Positions 1 through 9,452 of a stretch of 64,000 nucleotides of DNA are shown piece by piece (the first letter of the stretch is position 1; the number at the start of each line of letters is the position of its first letter). This DNA is from JAEUOS01 sp964470865 (GTDB lineage: Bacteria; Pseudomonadota; Gammaproteobacteria; Burkholderiales; JAEUOS01), in NCBI GenBank assembly GCA_964470865.1, contig CAYYFR010000004.1, forward strand, positions 1-64,000, given 5' to 3'. The notes under the pieces were generated by a model. The model was not told where the DNA came from. It saw only the letters and a list, made by a program, of their open reading frames with translations, and did not search any database. Made by a program: the position numbers and the translations under genes.

Positions 1-1
1 G

Positions 2-646
2 GGCTGCGTAGACTACTTGGTGCAGCCGGCCTCGGTGACCTACATGGGCCGGCTGGAGCAGGCCGGCCGCGTGTTCTCGTACAGCGTGGGCGCGTCGGCC
101 AATCTGGCGGCCAGTAGTGCCCAGAGCTACGATCTGGCCAGCGGCAACCGGCGCGCGCCCAGGAGCTTTGGCGTGCTGCGCGCGGCCGCCAGTGTGGTGC
201 AGTTGCTGCCGGCAGATTGGCAATTGCGCGCCAACGCGCAACTGCAGATGACGCCGAATCCGCTGGTACCGACCGAGCAGATGAGCCTGGCCGGTTTCAG
301 CGCGGTACGCGGTTTCAGCGAGCGCGCCTATGCCAGTGACCGCGGCTATGTGGCACAGGTCGAAGCCTATACGCCGGATCTGGCAACGCTTGCCAGTTGG
401 CCCGGCAACTTGCGCCTATTGGGGTTTTACGATTTTGCCGGCGGCAGCAACCTGAACCAGCCCTTCGACCAGCCAAGCAACTTCGGCCTGGCCAGCGCCG
501 GCGTCGGCGCCCGCTACCAGCTGCGCCGCGATATCATCTGGCGTTTCGACCTGGCGTATGTGCAGCGTGCACCGGCCGTGGTCCAGGGTGGGCCGATGGC
601 GGACGACAAGTGGCGCGCGCATTTCGGCCTCACGGTCGGCTTTTGA
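2..646 (+). CDS. TpsB outer-membrane transporter, C-terminal part (two-partner secretion)
   Basis: This is the C-terminal end of a ShlB/FhaC-type outer-membrane beta-barrel that would secrete the TpsA protein encoded next to it. The reading frame is open from the window edge, so the start and the POTRA domains lie outside. The visible 214 residues alternate hydrophobic and polar strands, carry the VRGF motif typical of the inward-folded loop 6 of TpsB/Omp85 barrels, and end in a terminal Phe as expected for BAM-assembled barrels. The gene ends 11 bases before the tpsA start, which fits one operon. Family assignment rests on the VRGF motif, the barrel pattern and the neighbour; the exact substrate is inferred. 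Confidence 0.85.
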   Translation, partial: GCVDYLVQPASVTYMGRLEQAGRVFSYSVGASANLAASSAQSYDLASGNRRAPRSFGVLRAAASVVQLLPADWQLRANAQLQMTPNPLVPTEQMSLAGFSAVRGFSERAYASDRGYVAQVEAYTPDLATLASWPGNLRLLGFYDFAGGSNLNQPFDQPSNFGLASAGVGARYQLRRDIIWRFDLAYVQRAPAVVQGGPMADDKWRAHFGLTVGF

Positions 647-657
647 TCGGGGTAATC

Positions 658-3582
658 ATGCGAACTTCGATGCTTTCCGGGAACTTCCGCAGCGACCGTC
701 CGCCGAACCGCGCCAAGGCGTGCGTACTCGCCGTAGCGGCGCTCTTCGGTACCCCTGCAATAGCCGCGCCGACCGCTGCCAGCGTGGTCCATGGCCAGGC
801 CAGCTTCGCACAGCAAGGCAGCGTGCTGACGATTACCAACAGCAACGGCGCGGTGATCAATTGGCAGGGGTTTTCGATCGGCAGCGGCGAGACCACCCGT
901 TTCGTGCAGCCGTCGTCGGCCAGCAGCGTGCTCAATCGCGTGGTGGGCCCCAACCCTTCCTCGATTCTTGGCAACCTGTCATCCAACGGCCGGGTTTACC
1001 TGATCAACCCGGCCGGCATCATGGTGGGTGCCGGCGCGAAGATCGACGTCGCCGCGTTTGTGGCATCCACGCTCAACATTCGCACCGAGGATTTCCTCGC
1101 CAATCGATTGAACTTCCAGCCCACCCCGGGCGCCGGCGCGGTGCGCAACGAAGGCATCATCACCACGCCGCAAGGCGGGCAGGTTTACCTGGTGGCGCCC
1201 AAGGTGGAAAACACCGGCACCATCGTCGCACCGGGCGGCGAAGTCGCGCTGGCGGCCGGGCGCAGCGTGCAAATCGGCGATACCGCTTCGCCCGGTGTGC
1301 GCATTGTGGTTGATGGCGGCGAATCGGCGACCAATCTGGGCCGCGTGGTGGCCGAGGCCGGCCGTATCGGCATGTTCGGCGCCCTGGTGCGAAACAGCGG
1401 CAGCCTCAATGCCTCCAGTGCAGTGGTGGATGGTGGCCGCATTCTGCTCAAGGCCACCGGCGACACCTTCGTCGATGGCGATGCCGGCATCACCGCGACA
1501 GGCGCGCGCGGCGGGCGTGTCGAGATTCTCGGGCAACGGGTCGCTCTGACAGACCGTGCGAGCGTGGATGCCTCCGGCGCCAATCGAGGCGGTACGGTGC
1601 TGGTCGGCGGCGATTACCAGGGCGGCAACCCGGATGTACAGAATGCCCAGGTCACCTGGGCCGGCCCACAGACTGCCATCCGCGCCGACGCGACGGTGGC
1701 GGGCAATGGCGGGCAGGTGGTGCTTTGGTCCGACGACACCACGCGTGCCTATGGCAGCCTTGCGGCGCGTGGCTCCGGCAGTGGCGATGGCGGGCGTATC
1801 GAAACCTCCGGCAAGCACTATCTGGATGTGGCGGGGGCGCGCGTCGACGCCGGATCGCCTGCCGGCCGGCCCGGCCTATGGCTGCTCGACCCGACCAACG
1901 TCACCGTGGTGGCAAGCGGTGCCGACACCAATGTGTCGTTAGCCGGCGGCGTGTTCGCGCCGGCCAACAACAATGCGGTATCGACCCTGACTGCCACCTC
2001 GATCAACACCGCAATCAATGGCGGCACCAGCGTGACCATCACCAGTGGCGGGGGGGGCGGCAGCGGTGGCGTCGGCGACATCACATTCGATGCCAGCGGC
2101 GGCGCGATTTCGATCGACAAGACCACCAACACCTTCGCCTCCACCCTGACGCTCAATGCCTGGCGCAACATCATTTTCAGCGGTGGCGCCAGCACCTTCA
2201 AAACCACTGCGGCGGCCGGCAGCTTTGGTTTGACCGTGATCATGAACACTGGCCTGAGCGGTGGCGGCGGCAACGTTTTCAGCGGGTCGGCGGCGTCGGT
2301 CAATCTGCTGGGCACGGCCACCGCGCAGGTGGCGGCGATCGTCGGTAACGGCAAGACCTGGTTCAACGATGGCGCGGTCAATCTGAGTACCAATGCCGTC
2401 TTGAAGTTGAACGATGGCTCCAGTGACTCGACCTTTTTTAACGGCGGCTCGTTCAACACCACCAACATCACCAACAACTGGTTCATTCTCAGCAATCCCG
2501 GTACCCAGAGCGGCATCTTCAATAATCGCGGGGTAATGAATGTAGGCACCGGGGGTGGCAGCATCGAGGCGGTTCTGAACAACCTCTCAAACGGCGTGAT
2601 CAACGTGCTGGCGCCGGTCGGCGTGTCGGTGCAGAACGGCCAGAACATGTCCGGCGCGATCAACCTGGCCGCCGGGTCGAGCATGGTGATGTCGGAAAAC
2701 CATGGTGTGGCCGCGACTTTTTCCGACACCTCGATCGGTGGCAACGGCACCTTGACGGTGAGTGGTCAAAACGTGTTCCTCAACGGCGTAAAGGCTGGTG
2801 GCACCACCCTCAACCTGACCGGCGGCAACACCACGGTAGGCTCGGGCGGCACCGTGTTCGGCAGCCTGGTCAAGGCAGCGCCGATGACCATCAACAACGG
2901 CGCCTTCGGCTTGGCCGGTGATTTCGCGGTGCCCTCGGGCATTACTTATCTGAACGATGTCGGACTGGGCGCCACCGGCAACCTGATCATCGCCAACGGA
3001 ATATCCACCGCCGGTTCGATTGACCTGGCGGCCGGCGGCAACCTGCGCGTGAGCGGTGCGCCGGTGCAATCGAGCGGCAAGTCGATCAATGTGCTCGTGG
3101 GCGGCAATGTGATTGTCGATTCCAGCGTGGGCAATCCCAGGCTTGATGCCTTCAACAGAACCAATCTCACACTGTTGTCGGCGACCTCGAAAATCATCCT
3201 CGATGGCGTGCCGGGTTCGAGTGCGCGCATCGCCGCGTTCAACGGGCCGATCAATGTGGACTTCAGGAATCGCGCGGATGGCGGAATATTTATCGACGGC
3301 GCGCCGGGCCACGGGGTCGGCGCGTTCGGCAGCGGATTTTTCGTCGGCAATGCGCCGGCGCTGCTGGGCAGCAACTTGTTGATCAAGTACGGCGTTGCCA
3401 ATGCCGACATTTGTAGAGTGCTTCCGGGACTGTGCGTGATCCGTCCACCGAACGCATTGGCACTGGTGCGGCCGCTTCAGCCCAAGCCGCTGGACAAGGA
3501 TGACAGTGATGGCGCCGGCGAGTTTGGCGATCAATCCGGCCGCACCAAGTCCAAGCGCCCTGGCGTATGCAAGGCGGTGTGA
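658..3582 (+). CDS. TpsA filamentous-haemagglutinin-like exoprotein
   Basis: A 974-residue secreted protein of the two-partner secretion family. An N-terminal signal peptide (about residues 1-36, cut after AIA) is followed by a TPS domain: NSNGAVINWQGFSIG-like region, then NPAGI at residues 117-121, the counterpart of the NPNGI motif recognised by TpsB. The rest is Gly/Asn/Thr-rich repetitive sequence expected to fold as a right-handed beta-helix. I start it at the ATG at 658 because this gives the signal peptide directly after tpsB; the frame stays open further upstream but inside tpsB. There is no recognisable C-terminal toxin domain: the tail is basic and Pro/Lys-rich. Adhesin or structural exoprotein is the likely role. 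Confidence 0.88.
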   Translation: MRTSMLSGNFRSDRPPNRAKACVLAVAALFGTPAIAAPTAASVVHGQASFAQQGSVLTITNSNGAVINWQGFSIGSGETTRFVQPSSASSVLNRVVGPNPSSILGNLSSNGRVYLINPAGIMVGAGAKIDVAAFVASTLNIRTEDFLANRLNFQPTPGAGAVRNEGIITTPQGGQVYLVAPKVENTGTIVAPGGEVALAAGRSVQIGDTASPGVRIVVDGGESATNLGRVVAEAGRIGMFGALVRNSGSLNASSAVVDGGRILLKATGDTFVDGDAGITATGARGGRVEILGQRVALTDRASVDASGANRGGTVLVGGDYQGGNPDVQNAQVTWAGPQTAIRADATVAGNGGQVVLWSDDTTRAYGSLAARGSGSGDGGRIETSGKHYLDVAGARVDAGSPAGRPGLWLLDPTNVTVVASGADTNVSLAGGVFAPANNNAVSTLTATSINTAINGGTSVTITSGGGGGSGGVGDITFDASGGAISIDKTTNTFASTLTLNAWRNIIFSGGASTFKTTAAAGSFGLTVIMNTGLSGGGGNVFSGSAASVNLLGTATAQVAAIVGNGKTWFNDGAVNLSTNAVLKLNDGSSDSTFFNGGSFNTTNITNNWFILSNPGTQSGIFNNRGVMNVGTGGGSIEAVLNNLSNGVINVLAPVGVSVQNGQNMSGAINLAAGSSMVMSENHGVAATFSDTSIGGNGTLTVSGQNVFLNGVKAGGTTLNLTGGNTTVGSGGTVFGSLVKAAPMTINNGAFGLAGDFAVPSGITYLNDVGLGATGNLIIANGISTAGSIDLAAGGNLRVSGAPVQSSGKSINVLVGGNVIVDSSVGNPRLDAFNRTNLTLLSATSKIILDGVPGSSARIAAFNGPINVDFRNRADGGIFIDGAPGHGVGAFGSGFFVGNAPALLGSNLLIKYGVANADICRVLPGLCVIRPPNALALVRPLQPKPLDKDDSDGAGEFGDQSGRTKSKRPGVCKAV

Positions 3583-3584
3583 TC

Positions 3585-4337
3585 ATGAATGCACGGCGCC
3601 CATTCACCATTCCTCGCAGCGCACTTGTCCACGCGATGCTCGGCTTGTGTTGTCTCGTTGCCGGCGCTGCGGCGTTCGCCCAGCCGGTCGGCACCGTGAC
3701 CCACCTGTCAGGCACGCTCTCGGTGGTCCGCACCGATGGCCAGCGCGTACTGGCGGTCAATTCGGCCGTAGCCGAAGGCGATCTCCTTACTACCGAGCGC
3801 GAAACTTACGCCCGCATCAAGTTCCGGGACGACTCCGAAATCGTGTTGCGGCCGAATTCGCAGCTTCAGGTCGCGCGCTATCAATTCGAGGCCGGTCAGC
3901 CGGAGCGCGACAACATGCTGTTGTCGATGCTGCGTGGCGGCATGCGTGCGGTGACCGGACTGATCGGCAGGCGCAATCGCGATCGCGTCGGCGTCACCAC
4001 ACCCACTGCCACGGTTGGCATTCGCGGCACCCACTTCGGCTTGCTGTTCTGCCAGGGCGGCAGTTGCGCCGGCATTCCCGATTCCAGCGGCAGGCCGCTG
4101 GAAAACGGCCTGCACGTCGATATCGCCAACGGTTCAATCAGCCTCTCGAACAGTGCCGGCAGCACGGTCATCAATGCCGGCCAGTTCGGCTTCGTCGCCA
4201 ATCAAACGACGCTGCCGCGCATCGTCGCGCCCGAGGCCGGCCTGCGCGTGACCATGCCCGGTGCGATCAGTACCAATGTGGCCTCGCGCGGCATCGGCAT
4301 CGGCGCCAATCGCGACGACAGTTGCGTGATGCAATAG
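3585..4337 (+). CDS. FecR-domain exported protein
   Basis: A 250-residue protein with an N-terminal signal sequence (cleavage near AFA-Q, about residue 33) and a FecR domain: an SGTLSVVR-like strand, DGDLL-type turn, FRDDSEIVLRPNS and the hallmark TPTATVGIRGT segment near residue 140. FecR domains act in the periplasm; stand-alone FecR proteins without a TonB partner are often next to two-partner secretion or surface-protein genes. It starts two bases after the tpsA stop, with AAGGCGG upstream as a ribosome site, so it is almost surely cotranscribed. No sigma factor gene is visible. A role in the assembly or control of the TpsA exoprotein is inference from position only. Confidence 0.85.
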   Translation: MNARRPFTIPRSALVHAMLGLCCLVAGAAAFAQPVGTVTHLSGTLSVVRTDGQRVLAVNSAVAEGDLLTTERETYARIKFRDDSEIVLRPNSQLQVARYQFEAGQPERDNMLLSMLRGGMRAVTGLIGRRNRDRVGVTTPTATVGIRGTHFGLLFCQGGSCAGIPDSSGRPLENGLHVDIANGSISLSNSAGSTVINAGQFGFVANQTTLPRIVAPEAGLRVTMPGAISTNVASRGIGIGANRDDSCVMQ

Positions 4338-4419
4338 CGCGGGGCCGGTGGCGCCCGCAGGTCGACGCAGGGCTTGAGCGGGTAGTGCCAGTCTTGTCGG
4401 CCCGCGCGTCACGGCGTGG

Positions 4420-5313
4420 CTACGGGCTGCCGGGCACGATGCCTGCCGGCAGGCCTTCGATGTAGTCGCAGATCGCGCCCGGTCGGGTCAGCCAGATTTC
4501 CTCACGGTGCCGCATGATGTGCTCGATGACACGGCGAAACTGGCGCAGCCGATAGGGTTGGCCGAGAATGAAGCTGTGCAGCACGATCGGCATCACCAGC
4601 GGGCGGCGCAGCGACTCTTCGAGTAGTTCGTCGAACTGGTCGATCAGGCTTTCGCAAAACAGCTGCGATGGCGTGCGGCGCGACACGCATTCGAGCGAAT
4701 CGTTGAGGTCGTGGCCGTACGGCACCGACAGGATCGGCCCGTGCGCGGTGCGGAACCACACCGGCTGATCGTCAAGTGACCAGTCCATCATGTAGGCGAA
4801 GCCGGCCTCCTTGAGCAGGTCCAGCGAATCGTGCGATTGCGAGATGTAGGGCGCCAGCCAGCCGCGCGGCCGCGCACCTTCATGCTTCTCGATGGTGGCC
4901 GCTGCCTCGAAAATGCAGGCTCGCTCTGCGGCAACGCTCATGTCGACCTGGCGTTCGCTATTGGTGCGGCCGTGGCCGACGATCTCGTCGCCGCGCTCGC
5001 TGAAGGCCTTGATCATTTCCGGGCAATAGTCGTACAGCTCGCTGTTGGTCAGCAATGCGTAGGGGAGATCGAAGGCTTCGGCCAGTTCCAGCAGCCGCCA
5101 GGCGCCGACGCGGTTGCCGTAATCGCGCCAGGCGAAGCTGCGCTGATTGGGCTGCGGATGCGCTGCCGCATAGTCGTTGCCCAGGCCTTCGCCAAACGCG
5201 AAATGCTCGACATTCAGGCTCAAATGCACCGCCAGGCGCTTGCCGCCCGGCCAACTGTAATCGGGCCGCCGGGTGATGGCGGAATAGTCGTAGCGGCCAT
5301 GGGTCTTCAACAT
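4420..5313 (-). CDS. Polysaccharide deacetylase family protein
   Basis: A 297-residue cytoplasmic protein (no signal peptide) of the NodB/polysaccharide-deacetylase superfamily, closest in feel to the PuuE/allantoinase-like branch: an LNVEHF strand near residue 35, a DYGNRVG segment, then DEIVGHGRTNSE near residue 110 and a WLAPYISQS segment. The usual HxxxH metal pair of the family is not complete here: the His in GHG is present, but the position four residues later is Asn. The real substrate may be a small amide or urea-type compound rather than a glycan. It converges with the FecR gene 82 bases away; no partner gene identifies the pathway. Confidence 0.7.
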   Translation of the reverse strand: MLKTHGRYDYSAITRRPDYSWPGGKRLAVHLSLNVEHFAFGEGLGNDYAAAHPQPNQRSFAWRDYGNRVGAWRLLELAEAFDLPYALLTNSELYDYCPEMIKAFSERGDEIVGHGRTNSERQVDMSVAAERACIFEAAATIEKHEGARPRGWLAPYISQSHDSLDLLKEAGFAYMMDWSLDDQPVWFRTAHGPILSVPYGHDLNDSLECVSRRTPSQLFCESLIDQFDELLEESLRRPLVMPIVLHSFILGQPYRLRQFRRVIEHIMRHREEIWLTRPGAICDYIEGLPAGIVPGSP

Positions 5314-5455
5314 TTTTTGCCTTTCTTGCGGCCTGGTCTGTGCGTGAAAAGCCTTGTGTCGCAGACCCGCATGACTGCGCCGGGGGCGCGGTCAGGTTCG
5401 ACGCCGGGTCGGCGCTACCTGCGCCAATTGCCGGCTGGCCGCAGGCTTGCCTTTT

Positions 5456-6040
5456 TCACTTGGCTTTCGGCACCCGCCCCATCAGGTAGAACTCGTCATT
5501 GGGACGCATCGCCGTCAGGTTCGCCATGCGGTTCGAGAGGCCGAAAAACGCAGCGATGGCGCCGATATCCCAGATGTCCTCGTCGGCAAAGCCGTGGCCG
5601 CGCATAGCCTCGAAGTGCGCATCGCCGATGCTGTGCGAGGCTTCGGTTATCAGAATCGCAAAGTCGCACATCGCCTTTTGGCGCGGCGTGATGTCGGCTT
5701 TCAGGTGATTGGTCGCGACCTGGTCGGCCAGCAGGGGTTTCTTTTCGTGGATGCGCAATATCGCGCCATGCGCCACCACGCAATAGATGCACTGGTTGCG
5801 CCCGGAGACGGCCACCACGATCATCTCGCGCTCACCCTTGCTCAAGCGTGAATCCGGGTTCAACATCAGGGCATCGTGATAGGCGAAGAACGCGCGCCAC
5901 TCGGCCGGGCGACGCGCCAAGGCGAGGAATACGTTGGGCACGAAGCCGGCCTTTTCCTGGGTTTCGAGGATGCGCGCGCGGATGTCGTCGGGCAGATCCT
6001 TGATGTCGGGGATCGAGAAGCGGCTGATCGGGTGGCTCAT
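5456..6040 (-). CDS. AhpD-like / carboxymuconolactone decarboxylase family protein
   Basis: A 194-residue protein of the peroxidase-related AhpD-like family. The core carries C84-I-Y-C87 followed by H91, the CxxC...H redox motif of alkylhydroperoxidase D, in the context GRNQCIYCVVAHG. I chose the ATG at 6040 (MSHPIS) because it begins the conserved family N-terminus; an in-frame extension upstream is Pro/Arg-rich and looks non-coding. Expected role: thiol-dependent peroxide reduction or a related decarboxylase. It lies between a deacetylase-like gene and the glycosyltransferase cluster, without obvious functional linkage to either. Confidence 0.82.
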   Translation of the reverse strand: MSHPISRFSIPDIKDLPDDIRARILETQEKAGFVPNVFLALARRPAEWRAFFAYHDALMLNPDSRLSKGEREMIVVAVSGRNQCIYCVVAHGAILRIHEKKPLLADQVATNHLKADITPRQKAMCDFAILITEASHSIGDAHFEAMRGHGFADEDIWDIGAIAAFFGLSNRMANLTAMRPNDEFYLMGRVPKAK

Positions 6041-6074
6041 GCGGATGCCTCGAGGGGTGGAATGAGCCCGGAGT

Positions 6075-7199
6075 TTACAGGCGGGTGGCGGCGTCGGCGA
6101 CCAGGCGCGCCACACGTTGGTTGAAGCTGTCTTGCGAAAAGCGCGCCAGATGCGCAGCGTCGGCCTGTGGCTGCAGGCGCGGCGCGGTCAGCGCCCGCTC
6201 CAGGACCCGCGCGAAGTCGGCGCCGCCATCCTCGCGCGGGTCGCGATAAAGATAACCGCTGCTGCCGTCGGCAACCGTTTCGGTGAACGGCGCAGCGTTG
6301 ATGGCGAGCACCGGCGTGCCCAGCACCTGGGCTTCGATGATGTTGAGACCCAGCGCTTCCTTTTCCGGCAGGCCCGACATCAAGTAGTCGAGCTGCGGAT
6401 AAATCAGTTCCGGATGCGCTTGTCGGCCCCAGAAGCGGGCGCGCTTGCCGAGCGGTTTGAGTGCCCGGCGCAGGTCGGTGACAGAGCGGTAGCCGCCGTT
6501 GCCGAAGATTTCAAGATTGACCGCCGGGCGCGCGGCGACAAGTGGCGCGATGATGCGAAACAGCACATCGAATTGCTTGATCGGCCCGATCGCCGACACG
6601 ATGCCCAGTGTCAGCCCGGGTGCGCGCACGAAGGGCGCGGGCGGCTTGAGCGCGGCGTACCAGGGCTCGAACCAGGAGAGCGCGCGATCGCGAAACTTGC
6701 GCCTGTCCCACGAGTAGCTCAAGCCGGCGCGCAGGGTGTCAGGGCTGGCGGCGGCGAAGCGGCCGAACTCGGCCACACCGTAGAGCGCTTCGGCATAGAT
6801 ATGAGTGATCCCGGCCGCCGGCAGGGTTGACAGCACGTGTTGCGATACCGCGTACACCAGCGCGTATTGGTCAAGGTGCCCGGCGCTGCGCCCGCCGAGC
6901 GGCATGTGGCAAAAGCCGGTCAGCAAGTGATGGGCGCGCGTGGCCGCCATGAACGCATCGCTCACCGGCGCATGGGTCACCAGCCAGGAGCGCGTGGTCA
7001 ACTGTGGCGCAATCTGCGTATCGGCGGCGACGCGCACGATGCGCACGTCGGTGCCTTCCAGCCCGGCCCAGTGACGGGCGTCCGGGTGCGCATAGAGCGT
7101 GACGCCGCAGCCGGCGGCCTTGAGGGCGCGCACGAAAAAGATCGTGTACACCTCGGCGCCCAGGAGGTGCGGCTGCAGATTGACTACATGGCAATGCAT
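6075..7199 (-). CDS. Glycosyltransferase, family 4 type
   Basis: A 374-residue GT-B-fold glycosyltransferase, the last gene of the lipopolysaccharide-core cluster. The N-terminal half begins with an NLQPHLLGAEVY-like acceptor-binding strand; the C-terminal half has IFGNGGY and then the LPEKEALGLNIIEAQ segment with the paired glutamates of family 4 enzymes, followed by GTPVLAI. I chose the ATG at 7199, 19 bases after the upstream stop; the frame remains open further but would overlap the preceding gene. Donor sugar and acceptor cannot be read from the sequence. It should act at the cytoplasmic face of the inner membrane during core assembly. Confidence 0.8.
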   Translation of the reverse strand: MHCHVVNLQPHLLGAEVYTIFFVRALKAAGCGVTLYAHPDARHWAGLEGTDVRIVRVAADTQIAPQLTTRSWLVTHAPVSDAFMAATRAHHLLTGFCHMPLGGRSAGHLDQYALVYAVSQHVLSTLPAAGITHIYAEALYGVAEFGRFAAASPDTLRAGLSYSWDRRKFRDRALSWFEPWYAALKPPAPFVRAPGLTLGIVSAIGPIKQFDVLFRIIAPLVAARPAVNLEIFGNGGYRSVTDLRRALKPLGKRARFWGRQAHPELIYPQLDYLMSGLPEKEALGLNIIEAQVLGTPVLAINAAPFTETVADGSSGYLYRDPREDGGADFARVLERALTAPRLQPQADAAHLARFSQDSFNQRVARLVADAATRL

Positions 7200-7218
7200 G
7201 GGGTCTGGCTGCGCCGCT

Positions 7219-8316
7219 TTAGCCTGCGCGCAGCAGCAGGCGTTCACAGGCGGCCGTCACGCGTTCAAGGTCGAGCGCCTGCATGCAGGCATTCGCCGCG
7301 CAGGCATTGGTGCCGCGCTGGCAGCGACGCACCCAGGGCAAGGGCCGCTTGAACACGGTGGTCTGGTCGCGGCAGGGAAAATCGGCGTCGATTACCGCTT
7401 CGAACGGGTGGTTGCGCCAGAAACGACTGGCGCCAAACAACACATCCGAGCCGGGGCCGAAAAGGCACGCGGTAGGCGTGCCGGTCAGCTTGGCCAGATG
7501 GCTGATGCCGCTGTCGGGCGCCACCAGCAGGCCGGCGTGGGCCAGCAGATGCCACATTTGCGGCAAGTCAAGCCGCCCGGCCAGCGAGGCAAAGCGCTGT
7601 GTCGGATCGATATTGGCGATCAACCCGGTCTCGCCCGGGCCAGCCGACCAGACCGCAGTGAGACCCAGCGCCTGCAGGTGCGTAGCCAGCGCCAGCCAGC
7701 GCCCAGAGGGCCAGAGCCGCAGCGGCGACCCGGCGCCCACATGCAGCACCGCATAGGGTGGCGGTGGCAGGTCGAATGCGGTGCAGGGAGGAGCCGGCCA
7801 GGCGGCAGGCTCGAAGACTTCGTCGCCGCTGCCTGCCAGGCTGGCGAACATGTCGGCCAGATTGCTCGGCTGTTGCGGCCAGGCTACGAGCTGATCCGCC
7901 ACGCGGTTCTTCCAGCCGGGCGTATCGCGCTCGAACGCCACCACCCAGCGCGCACCAGCGGCGCGTGCCAGCAGGGCATAACGGTTTTCGCCCGGGACTA
8001 ACGCCAGGTCGTAGGGCTTGCGGCGCGTCACCGCCCGCGTCAGGCCAGGGTGATGCGGGTCGTAGGCCAGTGCCGTCACGCCGTAGGGGCGCGTGGCGAA
8101 CAAGGGCAGGCAGGCCGGTGCCACCGTCATCTCGATGGCAGCCTGCGGATGGCGGCTGCGCAGGCGTGCCAACAAGGCGGTGAGCATCACGGTGTCGCCC
8201 AGCAGCAGGTGATGCACGATCAGGATGCGCGCCGGCTGCTGCGAGGGGCGACGGCTGGAGAGGCCGCCGGCCAGGGCTCGCGGCAGCACATGCAGGCGGC
8301 TGGCGAGCCGGCTCAT
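7219..8316 (-). CDS. Family 9 glycosyltransferase (heptosyltransferase-like)
   Basis: A 365-residue protein of the ADP-heptose:LPS heptosyltransferase superfamily. Visible features are the N-terminal ARILIVHHLLLGDTVML strand with the GD motif, a central VGAGSPLRLWP region, and the C-terminal PDSGISHLAKLTGTP nucleotide-sugar site followed by LFGPG. A Cys-rich tail (FPCRDQ ... RRCQ ... NAC ... ANAC) is common in this family. The ATG at 8316 overlaps the stop of the upstream glycosyltransferase as ATGA, supporting translational coupling and this start over a much longer upstream frame. It probably adds a heptose or another sugar to the core. Confidence 0.85.
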   Translation of the reverse strand: MSRLASRLHVLPRALAGGLSSRRPSQQPARILIVHHLLLGDTVMLTALLARLRSRHPQAAIEMTVAPACLPLFATRPYGVTALAYDPHHPGLTRAVTRRKPYDLALVPGENRYALLARAAGARWVVAFERDTPGWKNRVADQLVAWPQQPSNLADMFASLAGSGDEVFEPAAWPAPPCTAFDLPPPPYAVLHVGAGSPLRLWPSGRWLALATHLQALGLTAVWSAGPGETGLIANIDPTQRFASLAGRLDLPQMWHLLAHAGLLVAPDSGISHLAKLTGTPTACLFGPGSDVLFGASRFWRNHPFEAVIDADFPCRDQTTVFKRPLPWVRRCQRGTNACAANACMQALDLERVTAACERLLLRAG

Positions 8317-9434
8317 TTGCAAGCTGTCCGGGTGTTGCCGGCCAGTGCTGCATCGAACACCGCTTCCATGCGGTCCAGCATGCTGTCCAGACCGTGCTTG
8401 CGGTGTGCCAGATCGAGCGCACGGGCGCCCAGTGCGCGCCCGAGTGACGGGTCGGCCAACAAGCGCTCCAGAGCGCGCGCCAGATCCGCAGCATCCTGCG
8501 TGCGCACCACCAGCGCGGTGTCGCCGTCGCTGGCGACCTCGCCGATCGCGCCGGCAGCGGTGGTCACCACCGGCAGGGCGCAGGCAAAGGCCTGCAGGAT
8601 CGCCTGCGGCACTCCTTCGTTGGCGTACGAAGGCAGCGCGAAAATATCGAGCGCCTGCAGCCACGGCAGCACGTCGGACTGGTCGCCGGCGAGCGTGACC
8701 GCAGGCCCCAGTTGCAAGCCGGCCACCAGACTCTCCAGGGCTGCGCGTTGCGGGCCGTCGCCAACGATCAGCAAGTGAGCGTCGGTACGCGAGAGGCGGG
8801 CGAATGCCTCGATCAGAAACCGATGCCCCTTCCAGCTGCGCAGGGTGGCAACGATGCCGATGATGCGTGCGTCTGCCGGCAGCCGCAGGCGTTCACGCAG
8901 CGCCTGCTTGCAGGCCGGTGAGGCCGGCGGCCGGAAGCGCGCAAGGTCGATACCGGTGGGAATCGAGACGATGCGCTCGGCCGGGAAGCGATTGTCGCGC
9001 ACCAGTTGCTGCCTGAGCGCCTCACCGGTGGTCACGATGCTGCGAGTGGCGCGGGTGTAGAGCCAGCGCGTCGGCGCATTGTCCGGTACCGGCGCCGAGA
9101 TGTGACGCGTACGCACGATCGGCGGCGCGTGCTTCAGTGTCGCGCAGGCCAGGGCGGTGAGCCAGCTGTCGGTCGAACTGTGGGTATTGATCACGTCGAC
9201 CGGATTCTGCGTGATCCAGTGGCGCAGCGCGCGCAGGCCGACGAAACGCTTTTTCGCCATCGGCATTGCGCTCACCACGATGCCGCGGCGGCTGGCCTCC
9301 TCGAAGATGCGCGCTTCGCGCGGGCACAGCAGCTGCATGGCGTGACCGCGACCCTGCATACCCTGCATTTCACTGAGGATGCGAATCTCCTGGCCGCCCC
9401 AACCGAGCGAACTCTCGGTGTGCAGGATCCTCAT
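8313..9434 (-). CDS. Glycosyltransferase, family 4 type
   Basis: A 373-residue GT-B glycosyltransferase. It opens with MRILHTESSLGWGGQE, the glycine-rich acceptor-side loop, and has the donor-side features IPTGIDLARF, LRSWKGHRFLIEAF, VGDGPQR and YANEGVPQAILQAFAC with the E-x7-E type spacing of family 4. It follows msbA by 18 bases and overlaps the next gene by 4 bases, so it is within the core operon. The function is transfer of a sugar from a nucleotide donor to the growing lipopolysaccharide core; the identity of the sugar is not visible. Confidence 0.85.
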   Translation of the reverse strand: MRILHTESSLGWGGQEIRILSEMQGMQGRGHAMQLLCPREARIFEEASRRGIVVSAMPMAKKRFVGLRALRHWITQNPVDVINTHSSTDSWLTALACATLKHAPPIVRTRHISAPVPDNAPTRWLYTRATRSIVTTGEALRQQLVRDNRFPAERIVSIPTGIDLARFRPPASPACKQALRERLRLPADARIIGIVATLRSWKGHRFLIEAFARLSRTDAHLLIVGDGPQRAALESLVAGLQLGPAVTLAGDQSDVLPWLQALDIFALPSYANEGVPQAILQAFACALPVVTTAAGAIGEVASDGDTALVVRTQDAADLARALERLLADPSLGRALGARALDLAHRKHGLDSMLDRMEAVFDAALAGNTRTACK

Positions 9435-9452
9435 TGCCTTGCAAGTGCCGCT

